From Andrena cerasifolii (lineage: Eukaryota > Arthropoda > Insecta > Hymenoptera > Andrenidae): a stretch of 64,000 nt of DNA. Shown here piece after piece: positions 49,308-60,889 of this stretch. The position numbers and the translations under genes are program-made. How positions within the stretch are numbered: position 1 is the first letter of the stretch; each line of letters opens with the position of its first letter. The notes beneath the pieces were generated by a model. The model did not search any database, was not told the DNA's origin, and worked only from the letters and a program-made list of their open reading frames with translations. The stretch is taken from assembly GCF_050908995.1 (NCBI RefSeq), contig NC_135125.1, positions 11,247,011 to 11,311,010 on the forward strand, written 5' to 3'.

Positions 49308-52300
49308 ATGTTCAATCTATACCAAAACTTAAACAGAAGGGACGAGGATCACAAAGATCCGGACGTGACCGGGCACGATAGATTCTGGCAGGAACGGCCG
49401 AGGACCCGTCGCAAGCGTCGTGCCGTTAATCGAAGAACTCAGAGCGCCATCGAGCTCGACTCCGAGGCCATCGTTTCCGCTCGAGGGGCTCTTCGCCGTG
49501 GAAGAAGCGCGAGTATCGAGGATGAGGAGAGCGACGAGGAGAAGGGCTATCAGTTGACCAATAAAATCGACAATCTCGCCAAAATATTGTTTAGTCGCGT
49601 GTCTGCTGCGCGCGGTTACAAGGAATCCGACGTCAGGTAATTGAACCTTGGTTTCTACTCCGCGTTCATTCGCCCCACCCTTCCCGCTTTTCCTCTTTTA
49701 GTAGCACTATCGTTAACAGTCGACGGACGAACGGGTAGGATTTATTAATTCTATTGCCCAGACGAAAGAACGTTTCCTACGATCGATAGCAGCCGGAGTC
49801 ACTCGATTACAGCCAACGCTAGCAGAATCGCGTGAGCGCTACTCGCCCTCTCCTATGTCCGTGTATTTATCATCGACGAGGCCTTAATGCCGTCCACCTC
49901 TCGCGAACCTGTCGTTTCCGAAATCTCTTGTATCAAACCGTCGTGTATCGATCGACCTCGAGCGTTCCGCATTCCCTTAATTAGCGATTAATTTCACGAG
50001 GCAGGACCAAGGAAATCTTGGGCCGTGTACCTACGTTTACAAACGCTTCGATCGCGGAACAAGCTGGCAACGCGTACATATACACCGATCCAGACAGAGG
50101 TGACTAGGCCGTAGCTAAATATGTACATGGTACTCGTATTTGTTAGTACCGAAATTCCTCTTCGGCATTGTTCAACGATGCCGACGACAGCGAGCGGTGA
50201 TTGCGAGCTAATCGACCGTCATAGAAATTCCCTGCAGAACGTTCAATCTCGAGGGAAACGAATACCGAGCACGGAGCAACGATCCTTAATTAGGTAACGC
50301 TTGTTCGGCTTGTTTACGGTCAGCCGAAACGGAACGCTTCTCTTTTTCCACGTTCTCCGCTTTCTGTTGTACACGCATACTCGTGCAAGATATTTTACCG
50401 CGCAAAACCACAGAGGAGAGAAAGAGAAGTGGAAAATCGGGAGCAGCGTCGAGGAAACGTCGACAACGTCCGGATATTATGTATTTCAACCGTCGAATCA
50501 TCTTATTGGATGAAGCCCTTGTATATCGTAGGGATAGATGGCTGTTGGCTGGTAACGCTAACGCGGCCGATCCAGTTTGCAGTCGTTGCTTCGAGAATCT
50601 AATCCCTCATTGGCATCGCTCGAGATACCGTTCATCCGGCCAGCAAGTTGCTCTTAAACACGATTACCATCCTGCAAATCATTCAAATATCGTTGATAGG
50701 TATATGTATCGCTATTTCTACTATGCTATGCGTTCTCAACACACACGAGTAAATAATGCTGTGTATTGCTGTGCGAGACTATGTAACGAACTCTAGCGAA
50801 CCTCTTTTACGTATCCTTTAAGTTCTTTCAATTCGGCGCACCTTTCGAGACATACCCATTCGAATATAAGCAGGGTGGATGCACCATTTGCGGCCACTTT
50901 AAGGTATTGCAACAGTTTTGGCGACTTCTTAAAAAATATAATATTTTTCCGTGTAAGCAATAAATGTAACCTTATATTTCTGGCGGTATACTAAACAAAA
51001 TATTTGTGATGTGAAATTCTCCACATAATAACGATCCGCAAGCCATTTAAAAATGAGATAATTAAGCACATGGCCAAAAACAGTGCAATGGCCACAAACG
51101 GTACATCTACCCTATAGGTATCTATTTAGTTTAAAATAGGTCAGCCTGAAATAGTAAACGCGCGAGGTACAGAGAGATATGCGAAGGAAGAAAGGAAAGC
51201 GAATCCATGGGTTTGCGAGGGTTAGAGAAGTAGGTAAAACGATAGTCGGAGCAGTGATAAGGTAAATTTCACGCGTGCCCTGTGATGCAGAAATGGAAGA
51301 CACAACTACACGGCACTGGGTCACGGACCGTCCGCGGTCTGCGAGGACGTCGGCGAATACATGGAAATGGAGAAAAGGTCCCGGGACCGTGCCTTATCAA
51401 TCTGTCAGGCTTATATTCGGGCAACACCGCGCTACAGTCTCATCAAGCAGCTGAATAATCTCGGTAAGCTCGGTCAGCTCGTGCCTCTACATAAGTATAC
51501 CTACAACTACATATGTATGTCCACGTTCGCCGCGCGCACTGCGTTACACGTTGCGGTGAATCTCTGTGGACAATGGTAATAACGAGCTTTTCAAGGTTCG
51601 AGAAAGGCAAACGGCCATCCATTCCCCGTACTGTGTTGTGGATCACGAAAGCTTGGCTATTCCAGGCTCGAGAGTGGACAAACACTGGTTCGCGGTGAGA
51701 GACACTTCCTTAAAGACCGATCGGCTCATCACTTTAGCTCCGTTAAGTAGAAACTGCTCGTTGAGCGTTTCGCCCGTGACCAAGACCATCTTGAACGACT
51801 TGTTCTTAGCCTTGCAACATCCGTACATATGCCCTATATTCGATATCGATTTCCTCGAATACGAGGGTCAGAATTACGTGATATTGGTCCAGCCTATCAG
51901 CCAAGGCAGTCTGAAGGACTTGATATACGGGGTGAGTAACGTCGAGTAACGCGGCGCCATAGATTATGAAAAGAGCAAGAGGGTTATGTAAATTGTAAGT
52001 ACGTATGTGTCGGTGCTGTTTGGTAGATCGAGAGAACAGGCTGGAACGAGGACTGGAGCCAAAAGTACGGCTCGCGCGGCAAAGGACTTCCCCTGCCTCA
52101 GGTTCAACAAATGGGACGTCAAGTTCTGGAAGCGTTGATCTTTTTGAAAGAAAGAGGATTTCCGACGGTGACCCATTTACACTCGGGGAACGTGCTAGTT
52201 CAGAACGGTGTCGCGCGGCTCGCCGGCCTCGAGAACACGCTCCTCGGCTTCACCAGTCGAATACATCCCGTAATCACTTCCCGAGCCACGCAAAACACTT

Positions 52301-53456
52301 CCATCGATATGATATGCTTCGGTAAGATCAGTCCCGAGTAACGATCGACTCGCTCGTTTCCTTTTTTACCGATGAAATGTCTTACGCCACCTCGAATGTC
52401 CTTCTAGGTCACATGCTATTCGAGATGTGCGCTGGTTACGAATTACGATCGTTTAAACCCAATTCCGTGCATCTCTCGGATCTTGAAATGTATCCACAAG
52501 TACAAATCTCTTTCTTTCTTTCTCTCTTAACTCGCTCATTCGTTTGCTCACCTTTCTCTTCTCTTTTCTTTTCCCATTTTCTCACCGCGTAAGATGGTCG
52601 CGCTTAGCCCGAGTGCTTTCATGGGCCGTTGTAGCCTGCAGTAGCGGTGGTCGATATCGAAGGTCCTTTAATCTTCCTTCGATCTTCTCGCGTGCCCACG
52701 GAAATACGCGGGCTGGCGCCGCGGCCGCCGCCGTCGATCGGGCAGAAACTGATCGAATCATTCCCGCACGCAGGTCACCGAGTTGCTGAATTTCATATTC
52801 GGCGGGCCATCGAATCGCCACAAAGTCGTGGAGGAACTTCTCGTTCACGACTTATTCAGAAACATCGATCTTCGTGAAATGCGAGGTACTCCGTTCACGG
52901 TGAGAGCATAGCAGGCATAATAAGTATATATGATCGGATTAAAGCTCGCCGTTTTTGCCGAGCACAGATTTATATTTAGGTATATATGTATATATGTACC
53001 ATTGTCCGCTCGATCTTTCTCGCCCTTAGATATTTCGTCCAGCGTTGACGCCGCCAATCGTCGACTTGCTTGCCGGCATCAAACAACAAAACGTCACTAA
53101 GAGGTAGGTAACCAAAAACAATACTCGAATCCTCGGGCGCAGTCCCTGTCGATTTTTGTATTTTGCTAAAGATTCGTTTTGCATGCACAACAGGCAGAGA
53201 TCGCGCTCTATAAGCGACGTGTATTTAACGCGCAGATTTTGGTAATGACAAGAACGATTCGATTAATCGATGCAAGCCTGGCAAATGTCCAACCAATGGT
53301 AAATTCTCTTTTACTTGCCTTTACAGAGTCACCAGCTTGGATTTGGATACCACCGTCGATATAGACACCATCATACCTTTGCACAGACCGGACACAATTT
53401 GCAAGAATTCTTTACTCGACGAAATATACAACGAGCTTTCAAACACGGCTGTATAA
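49308..53456 (+). CDS. Slob: Slowpoke-binding protein (Slob), pseudokinase
   Basis: Exons are 49308-49636, 51291-51463, about 51576-51931, 52027-52321, 52408-52499, 52774-52899, 53030-53103, 53194-53220 and 53327-53456, giving 533 aa. Drosophila Slob binds the Slowpoke BK potassium channel and 14-3-3 in neurons and tunes channel gating. The N-terminus is Arg-rich (RPRTRRKRRAVNRRTQSAIE). The kinase-like core includes YCVVDHESLAIPGSRVDKHW, HPYICPIFDIDFLEYEG, HLHSGNVLVQNGVARLAGLE and FGHMLFEMCAGYEL. The HRD aspartate and the DFG motif are replaced, so catalysis is not expected. The third exon has no AG at its start; the frame requires a junction near 51575. The C-terminus has two possible forms (see findings). 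The identity is firm; two junctions are not. Confidence 0.85.
50873..51112. mobile_element. 240-bp MITE in slob intron 1
   Basis: The left end GGGTGGATGCACCATTTGCG matches the reverse complement of the right end GGGTAGATGTACCGTTTGTG with four mismatches in 20. TA follows the right end. The interior is AT-rich. It ends about 180 nt upstream of the second slob exon. Confidence 0.78.
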
Positions 53457-54696
53457 TCATGGGAACAACATTTCTTTCGTACTCGGTATTATCTTTATTA
53501 GATCAATTAGATGTTTACTTGATCCAACTGTAATTTTTATTTCGTAAACCCCTCTCCTCTCTCTCTCTACCAAGTGCCAAAAAACTGTTCCAATCTTTAA
53601 CCTTAGCAACGACGCAATAATGATATATTTAATAAATAAGTAAATAAATAAACGAATACATAAGTAAACGAAAGAAAAAAGGAACACGTTGCACATGTAT
53701 GGTCGACTTTATTCTTTAAAGTATTAAAAAACACTGAAGACACCTGCATCGGCGACGAATGTAGAGAAATGAGAAATGTCAATTTACAAGCATCAGAGGC
53801 TTTCCGATTCCCCTTCGGTCGAGATCGCGCCACATGCATGGGTATCTACGGACGTTTACATTTATGTATCGCTAATTGAGAAATAACAGCCATGGCAGCT
53901 ATATCATACAAAACAGGTAGAAACGTTGCTATACTATCGACATCTAGTTCTGTACTGAGCGCGCATGCCTTTATTATTCCTTTCATTATTCATACGTCTA
54001 ATGGAACACACAGAAAATAATGCCGCGATGGTCAAACAGAGAAACAATATTTTACCGTAGTACTTGAACCATCAAACAAGTAACATTTCATTAGATTCAA
54101 ACAAAATATTTGTTCCTATCGCCGAACAATGATACTGTAACGGACTCCTTCCTTCTAAAATAAGGACAGTAATATTTAATCGATAATTAGAATTGATACT
54201 TGACTGGAAATGCTTTCAAATCCTTTCTACGTGCGGTGTAACTTTATACGAATGTAAGACATTACGACATCGTAGAACCCAGCAGAATATTCATTTCCGT
54301 ATAATCTTGTACATACATAATATTGTTGAGTAGTATCGAAATATTATATGGGAATCGAAAAGATACAAACACCGGTTATTTCCAAAACACCTAGATACTT
54401 GACACTTTACCGCTCATGAATGTGTAATGTAGTTGGACAAGTGGATCTTGAGATCGATAATAAAAATAGGCATTATTGCTTTATGATGATCTTTCCGTTT
54501 TAACGTACTAATTCATTTATAACGTTCTCCTTACGCTAGTTCCGACTATTCTCTTCGCGCGCACCTTAGTTCGCGCACGTGTGACTGTGTGTGGTGTGGT
54601 ATGGTGTGTGTTTGTGTGTATGTGTGGCGCACGGGGCACATGTATATCGTTAAAAAATTTCAGTATCAAATAACTTAATCAATTACTTTTCACGAT
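53457..54696. other. convergent 3' UTRs of slob and Caf1-55
   Basis: AT-rich DNA between two converging genes, with no coding exon recognised. A slob poly(A) signal lies at 53631, and a minus-strand AATAAA (seen as TTTATT) near 53971 could serve Caf1-55. A GT-rich run lies near 54585-54625. Confidence 0.5.
53631..53636 (+). terminator. poly(A) signal, slob
   Basis: AATAAA, followed by further overlapping AATAAA words, about 175 nt after the stop at 53456. Confidence 0.55.
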
Positions 54697-56853
54697 TTAT
54701 GAAGCACCAGCTTCTAGTTCGCTCGCTGGCGTATCCGGTTCTTCATCGTTGTAAATATTTTCCGCCATTTGCCATACCTGCATTATATTGTCTTCCGACA
54801 CTGAACAGATAACCCATGGTTCATTTGGATTCCATGAAAAGTCGCTGATCTTTGCAGTGTGACCACCGTGTATAAACTGTGAAATATAAATAAGTAACGT
54901 GATATTACGCAAAGCTAATTACCAACAAGGGATATATTAATCGTACCAATAACTCAGGTGGCCCATCTTCGGCGTCCTCGCTAGATTGCTCCTCGCCAAT
55001 TTTACTAAGATCCCATACGTGTAGACGTCTGTCTGTACCGCTGCTAGCTAATATCGTCTCGTTATGCGGTGACCACTGAACTTGGAAGATCTCGTCTTTA
55101 TGAGATTCGAAAGAATGTAACTTTAGCTTGAGGTTCCTCAAATCCCAGAGCGCTACCGTTTTATCCGCGCTGCCGGTCGCAAGAATGAATTCCGAGTATG
55201 GATTGAAACTCAAACAATTCACTTCAGCGGTATGAGCATCCACTGTGTGACTTGGCTTACTAGTGTTATTACACCTATAACCGAAAACGATTCGTTGAAA
55301 AAATATTTCATCCAATATTTACCTCCCAAGATATTTACCATATTCTTATTATCATTACAACAATTAAACCAAGAATCCACCGGGAAGCTAAGCTAAGCTA
55401 TGCTATGCGATGCTATGTTTTAACTTAGCTTTTGGTGGAAACAGTTCCATAAGAATGTATTGAAGCTAATTTTTTTAAAACGTAGCATAGCATAGCTTCC
55501 CGGTGGATTCCCGACTTAATGCATAATTACCTCGTGTCCCAAATCATTAATTTCTGATCGTCCGCAACCGAACCAAATAAAGATTCGTGCAACAGATGCC
55601 AAGCTACATCTTCGACGACCGCCGTGTGCCCGGTGAAGATCGTTTTTGCATCTATAACACGATTTTCCTTGGGTGGTGCATTGATATCCCACAAGCAGAT
55701 CGTATGGTCATCCGATGCGCTCAGCAAGTATCCGTTCAGGTTTGGATTCCACGAGAGTCCGTAACCTTCCTTCTGATGGCCTCTTAATCTGGGGAAAAGT
55801 TTAAAAATAAAATCTTTGCGCCAAAGAGTCAGGATTACGCGATCGTCTCCCAAGCAGTTACCTCTTGCTTTCTTTACCTTAAATCGGGCTGACATTCGCC
55901 GTTCGGATCTGGTTTACTTGGATGTTTCGTATAGTCGAATACAAGAACATCGCTAGAGGGTGTTTTAGTCGCGATTACGCAAGGATTCTGTGGCATGTAT
56001 CGTGCCCTGTTTACCTCCCCCTCGTGATTTATCTTTATTTCGATCTCAATCTTCCCACTAACAGAACCAAATCCTCCAAATTCACCTTTCTCGTTATCAT
56101 AGTGAGACGCGTCGAACTGAGCATCTTCGTTCGGCAACTGAACGCTAGCGATGAGTAAATGATTTTGTTCGTCCGACGTGTGAGTACCGAGGATAAGACG
56201 GTGTACAGAATAATCCTTTCCCTCTGGCCTGGTCACATCGGGCAACCACTGAGCCGTTAATGATGGCCATTCCAATGCGTGTGTCATCACGAGGTCGTAC
56301 AAAAAGGGTGTATTTTTTTTCCATATTTTATACTCTTCGTTAATAACTCTTTCCTCGACCGCATCGTCAAAAGTCTCTGCAAACGGATAAAATATGTGAT
56401 AAGGTGCAGAAAATTGTTGAACATTCTTGAGCAATTGACTGTGCCATGCGACATATGAGTTGCAATTTGCAAATTAGAATTTGCTCTCATCAACAGGCAG
56501 AAACGGTATCTTCTTTGTGATAATATAACCTGCGATCGCTGAATGTAAATCTGTCTCGGAAACATTTCGGCTTCCTGATATAAAAGCATGTTGCATTCTG
56601 CTTCGACTGCAGTTAGATATTAACGAACATTAACAGCAGATCGAACAAGTTGGTTTGGAAGAACGCAGTTTACTATTAACAGGGCTAAAGTTAAGAAGAT
56701 TTCTCGCGGAAGACAAGGAAGACCTTGTTTACCACGATACCGAAAGCGTCCTTTGAACGAACCACCGATCGGCTTAATTATACGCGCAATTAGGGAATCT
56801 AACATTAATGTGCCACAATGAATTTTATTCTTACCGCCGTCTTTATCACCCAT
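54697..56853 (-). CDS. Caf1-55: Caf1-55/RBBP4 histone chaperone, 6 exons
   Basis: Exons, high to low, are 56853-56835, 56376-55878, 55788-55531, 55274-54947 and 54876-54697. This makes five coding exons, all GT-AG and phase-consistent, giving 427 aa. The protein is nearly identical to fly and human RBBP4 in blocks such as EERVINEEYKIWKKNTPFLY, FVDYTKHPSKP-like DVLVFDYTKHPSKPDP, GHQKEGYGLSWNPN, FNPYSEFILATGSADKTVAL and NPNEPWVICSVSEDNIMQVW. It folds as a seven-bladed WD40 propeller with an N-terminal helix that holds histone H4, and serves in CAF-1, PRC2, NuRD and NURF in the nucleus. The tail EEPDTPASELEAGAS is the insect form. The first coding exon encodes only MGDKDG plus one base. One intron holds a small palindromic repeat at 55373-55510. 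The gene is convergent with slob. No defect was seen. Confidence 0.97.
55373..55510. repeat. 138-bp palindromic element in a Caf1-55 intron
   Basis: The ends GAATCCACCGGGAAGCTA and TAGCTTCCCGGTGGATTC are exact inverted copies (18 bp). Both continue inward into AGCTATGCTATGC-type repeats. The core has no coding content. No target duplication was seen. Confidence 0.85.
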
Positions 56854-58922
56854 CGTCTGCGTTTCGTTAAATTTTCACTGCAACACCTAAAATACTGATA
56901 AAAACTTTGACCCGCCAAAAAGCCGCTAAGCCTAGCCGGTGTTCATGAAAAATCCAACCGTACCAAACCGTACTTGCTAGAATGCCTTAAATATACGCCG
57001 CGTTTTCATTACACGGCCGCATGGCGATGGCGCACGCTACAGCCGCAGCCGACTCTAGTACTAGCCGTGCCGAGCCGTGCTATACAACGTGGCAACACCG
57101 CTCATGGAAGGATCGGGAGTCCTATTTTTAACTAGTAGTAGTAGAATTTTGTATTCGGCATTATAATTAACGTTATTTTGTGATATAAAATTATACTAAT
57201 ATACAGTATTTTTATTAATTATGTATAAGCAATACATAAATATCATAACTATAGTAAGTAGAAGTAATACAGTAGTATACTAATATTTATAAACGTAGTA
57301 TATATTTTGTGGACTCTCGGGATAGTTTGGTGTTGTGATGCATTATATTTGAAATATTTACAGAGATTTCAAGAAAGTATAAGTGTGAAACAAGATAAAG
57401 CCATCTTTGAATCAAATTGAAGGATTTAAAAATTGATAAAGGTATGTATAAGTTCATAGAGACCTGAAATAGACAAAATTATTAGTACGAAACCAAACAG
57501 GTTAAGTGAACTCGTGTAAAAGAGGTTACCATAATTACCTATTGACCCACTTCTTCAGTGGTAACAGAAAAGTCCCCTCTTTGTAAGTGATCAAAATATA
57601 CATTGAATACAGTTTTACCTTTATTCTCTACCATTAATAATTTACATATATTGCAATTTAAATTTTTAGCAACAGAATGGAACCCATAACCGAATATGTA
57701 AATTGTAATGGAATCATTTACAACCAGCAGAATATTTTGTTGGTGTTCAATTTTTACGAGGAGTAGCAACCATTTATTTTTTCTGCAATTCCTCATATTT
57801 GGGGCATAAAAATATAGAATTATAATTATTATGTTTTAAAGTACTATCATAATTTCCCTTGCAATAATATTCATTAATGGCATTATTAATGAATATGTGA
57901 AATTTATAAAAAAAATATATGTAAAACAAAATGTCCAAAAATGCTATAGATTATATTAAATAAATGTGTCATACACAAAAATAAGGATCTGTAGAGTTAA
58001 TATAAATAAATAAAACACCTGAATTATTGCTCCGTTTCTGATATTTAGAGGACTTCGGTACTACATTAATATAAACATTTAAAAGATAGACGGGAAACCG
58101 AAAGGCCGGTAGAGAAAGACTGTGTAGCCGGTGTGTAGTGAGAGGCTGGGACTGCTGATACGGTAGGTTGGGTTAGGTATATCGAAGCTGGACTCTGGCG
58201 GTGTTGCCATTTTGTCTTTAGCACGGCTAGTACTATATAGAGTTGGTGTGGTTATGTGCATACCTATGAACTTGCACAACAAAGAAATAAAATTGAATCC
58301 AACTGTTTCGCCGTTTAAAATAACGAGTGCGTGTAAAATTACGTACAATTGCCGTCGAATATGAACATAACAACATACACATAAGTAGATATCAAAGGAA
58401 CGGAAAGTTACCATTCGTCAACAGCAGCATTTCTCTATACTTGCTCAACTGTCAATGACTGTCAATGCGGCAATTATTTAAGAACCAAGGAAGATCGTAG
58501 AACTTAAACGCCATGCGATATAATTAAATTTACATACCTAAATACAACAATGACTTTGAATCCGTGAAAGTAAGTAATGTATGTAGTACGCGGTGCCTCT
58601 GAACGTTAACACCCGTTACAGCATCTAGAAATCCACAAAACAAACTTCTCTACAAAGATTAGTATTGTTAATCCAACACTTGCCGTTCATTAATAACTTT
58701 CACTTAGTGTTGTTACTTTAAAAGTCGACTTGGTTTTGTTTTGGCCTCGTGTCACCTCATGGCAGCACCAAGCAGACTTTTAGATGTTCAAGATTGCTTT
58801 TCATGCTCCTGAATCATATATCCTCTACCCATATTATTCTGATTATTCGTCATCTAAACATCATCCAATGAATTGTTTTCTTGGAATGAAATACAAATTT
58901 TAGTTGAAATATAACGAAAACC
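56854..58922. other. shared upstream region of Caf1-55 and the CAML-like gene
   Basis: These two genes are divergent, so promoters and 5' UTRs of both should lie here. The part next to Caf1-55 (about 56990-57110) is CpG-rich; the rest is AT-rich. No coding exon was recognised; the short frames near 57539-57796 and 58079-58414 show no domain. Confidence 0.45.
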
Positions 58923-59881
58923 ATGGAAGACATCAACGCAAAGAGAGACGCACGAAGGAGACGAATTTTGGAAAATTCAGAAGGACGTCTATTGAAAATT
59001 ACTGGTCGGAACAGTAATACCGAATCAGAAGGTACACCTTAATACCGCCTTTGGTTTAAAATAATTTACAAATGCAGGCTTCAGTGATTGTTTAATCAAT
59101 CGGTAGATAGACTCGTCGTCACCATAAACTAATTATTCTATTGTAACTTAATCCTTGCTGCAGATATATCTAGTCTAAAGCCCTTGCTTATCAATAAAGA
59201 TGTACAAAAAGGCACCACGCAATCAAACATAAATGGTACAACAGCAGGTAATGTATTTCCAGGCGATATACAACTTTTACTATTATTATGACCTTGTATA
59301 ATTACAGACAGATGTAGTGATAGAATTAGAAATGCTAGTACTGGCAAGTCGGACAATGATTGGTACGATATATCGACTAGTTCGAGATGTAAATATGATG
59401 GTACAAGAACTGAAATTAAAAAGGTTTATGGTAATCCCTCGCAAACAAGAGTGTTGCCACTGTTGTTGCTAACTAATCGTCTAAATTACATATTCTTAGC
59501 CGTCATTGTCAACATTCTTCTTGCATTAGAATTGGACCACTTATTTGGAAAGGTAAGCATTCGTAATTTGTGTTGAAAACTGAAATTATAGCCTGTGAAA
59601 TATTTCAGACAATCACAGTACCATGCTTGGTGATGATGCTGGGTCGTTTATACAGCTGTCAAAATACAAGGGAAACCCGAGACAGTAGCCTACTGTACAC
59701 TGCCTTGATGCTATGTAACATTAAGCCCGAGTTAACTTACCAGCTTAAAAGTTTTGTGACATTATTCCATATGATACTGGGTGATTTAGCTTTATACATT
59801 TTCAGCTTCACCCTGATGCACTATGTGCTATCTTACTGTCACTTGCGCGACACAGATATTGTCACTACTTTCAACGAGTGA
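58923..59881 (+). CDS. CAMLG: CAML-like (CAMLG/GET2) ER membrane protein
   Basis: Exons are 58923-59031, 59164-59247, 59308-59552 and 59609-59881, all GT-AG and in phase, giving 236 aa. The N-terminus has the conserved RRRRILENSEGRLLKITG segment, the basic motif by which CAML/Get2 captures the Get3/TRC40 ATPase. A Ser/Thr/Asn-rich linker follows. Three hydrophobic segments lie at about residues 123-145, 147-161 and 195-221, as in CAML. With its partner WRB/GET1 the protein forms the ER receptor for inserting tail-anchored proteins. The human protein is 296 aa, mainly because of a longer linker. The ATG lies in CCATGG context, and a poly(A) signal sits 50 nt past the stop. It is divergent from Caf1-55 and convergent with TFAM. 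The family call rests on the basic motif plus topology. Confidence 0.85.
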
Positions 59882-59930
59882 GAATGACATTGCCATTCAT
59901 CCGACGACCTTTGTTTAAATTTTTATAGGA

Positions 59931-59936
59931 AATAAA
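59931..59936 (+). terminator. poly(A) signal, CAML-like gene
   Basis: AATAAA 50 nt after the stop codon at 59881, well placed for cleavage shortly downstream. Confidence 0.65.
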
Positions 59937-60136
59937 AGTAATACGATAAATACGGGTTTTGATTCTTCTTAAAGTTATCGTTACTGATGTAATTTCTTTT
60001 TGTAAAGGCAGATAGAGAACAAATTATTCCCTAATCTCTAAATAATCAGCTTAATAATGATGATAATAATAAAAGGAAGACATTGTAAATATTGAAAACA
60101 ACATACAATGTGTCATAGTTTTTTTATTCTCTATGA

Positions 60137-60353
60137 CAGGGTTGACTGGTGGCTCGCGGGTCCCCGGGGGCACCTCCGCCTTGCTGCATCGTTGAACGGC
60201 CCCCTCCAAAAAAGAAGGAAAGGAGGAATCCATTGCGATCGTCAGAGTCTGGTACTTCTGATAGGTTTGGTGGGAGCCGTTCTGTGTAGCAGCAAGGCGG
60301 AGGAGCCCCCGGCCCCCGCGGTGGCTCACGAGCCACCAGTTACTCAACCCTGC
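60137..60353. mobile_element. 217-bp hAT-type MITE with 8-bp target duplication
   Basis: The ends CAGGGTTGA and TCAACCCTG are inverted copies, extended inward by GGTGGCTCG / CGAGCCACC and further GC-rich pairs. The perfect direct repeat CTCTATGA lies on both sides (60129-60136 and 60354-60361). A CAG-starting TIR with 8-bp duplication is the mark of the hAT superfamily. There is no transposase. Confidence 0.93.
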
Positions 60354-60889
60354 TCTATGAGCGTAGGTGTCAGCTCCATTTTCCATTCATACAATTATTT
60401 TTTATCAAATTATACTTATATATACTATCTACACAAACAATGCATTAGCAATAAAATAAATGTTATTTTACAGACTTTACCGATTAAAGAGGTGGATGGT
60501 AGTTTTATCGAGCTCAGATTTAATGAGATCCAATTTTATCAGCAGAAACAAAATACAATTATAAACTCTGACAACATGCACATTATATTAAAATCTTCTT
60601 CCAATGCTCTAAGTTTGTAAAGTTCAGTCGAGCAAAATGTTTCGCTACTGACCATGTTCCGACGTTCATTTTCGCGACATCTGTACCGTAAAAAACTATT
60701 TGCATATTCATTGACCATTGAATTGTAATTCGCAGGCTATCTGGTATTTCTTATAGTCGTCAATATCAAATTAATTACACGCTACACTAATGCCCTGCTA
60801 TCCGACACATCTCTTATTGGATGCTATGCAAAATAAACTGTTATCGATATATGAAAACAGGTAGAAACGAATGCAGGGCACTTTGAGTC

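Larger units (their letters stand above)
59882..60889. other. convergent 3' region of CAML-like gene and TFAM
   Basis: It holds the CAML-like poly(A) signal and a hAT-type MITE at 60137-60353. The open frame across 60108-60620 is created by the MITE and has no domain. No further gene was seen. Confidence 0.5.

Noticed and set aside
60108..60620. 170-codon plus-strand frame
   Set aside because: It runs through a hAT MITE and AT-rich DNA and has no recognisable domain.
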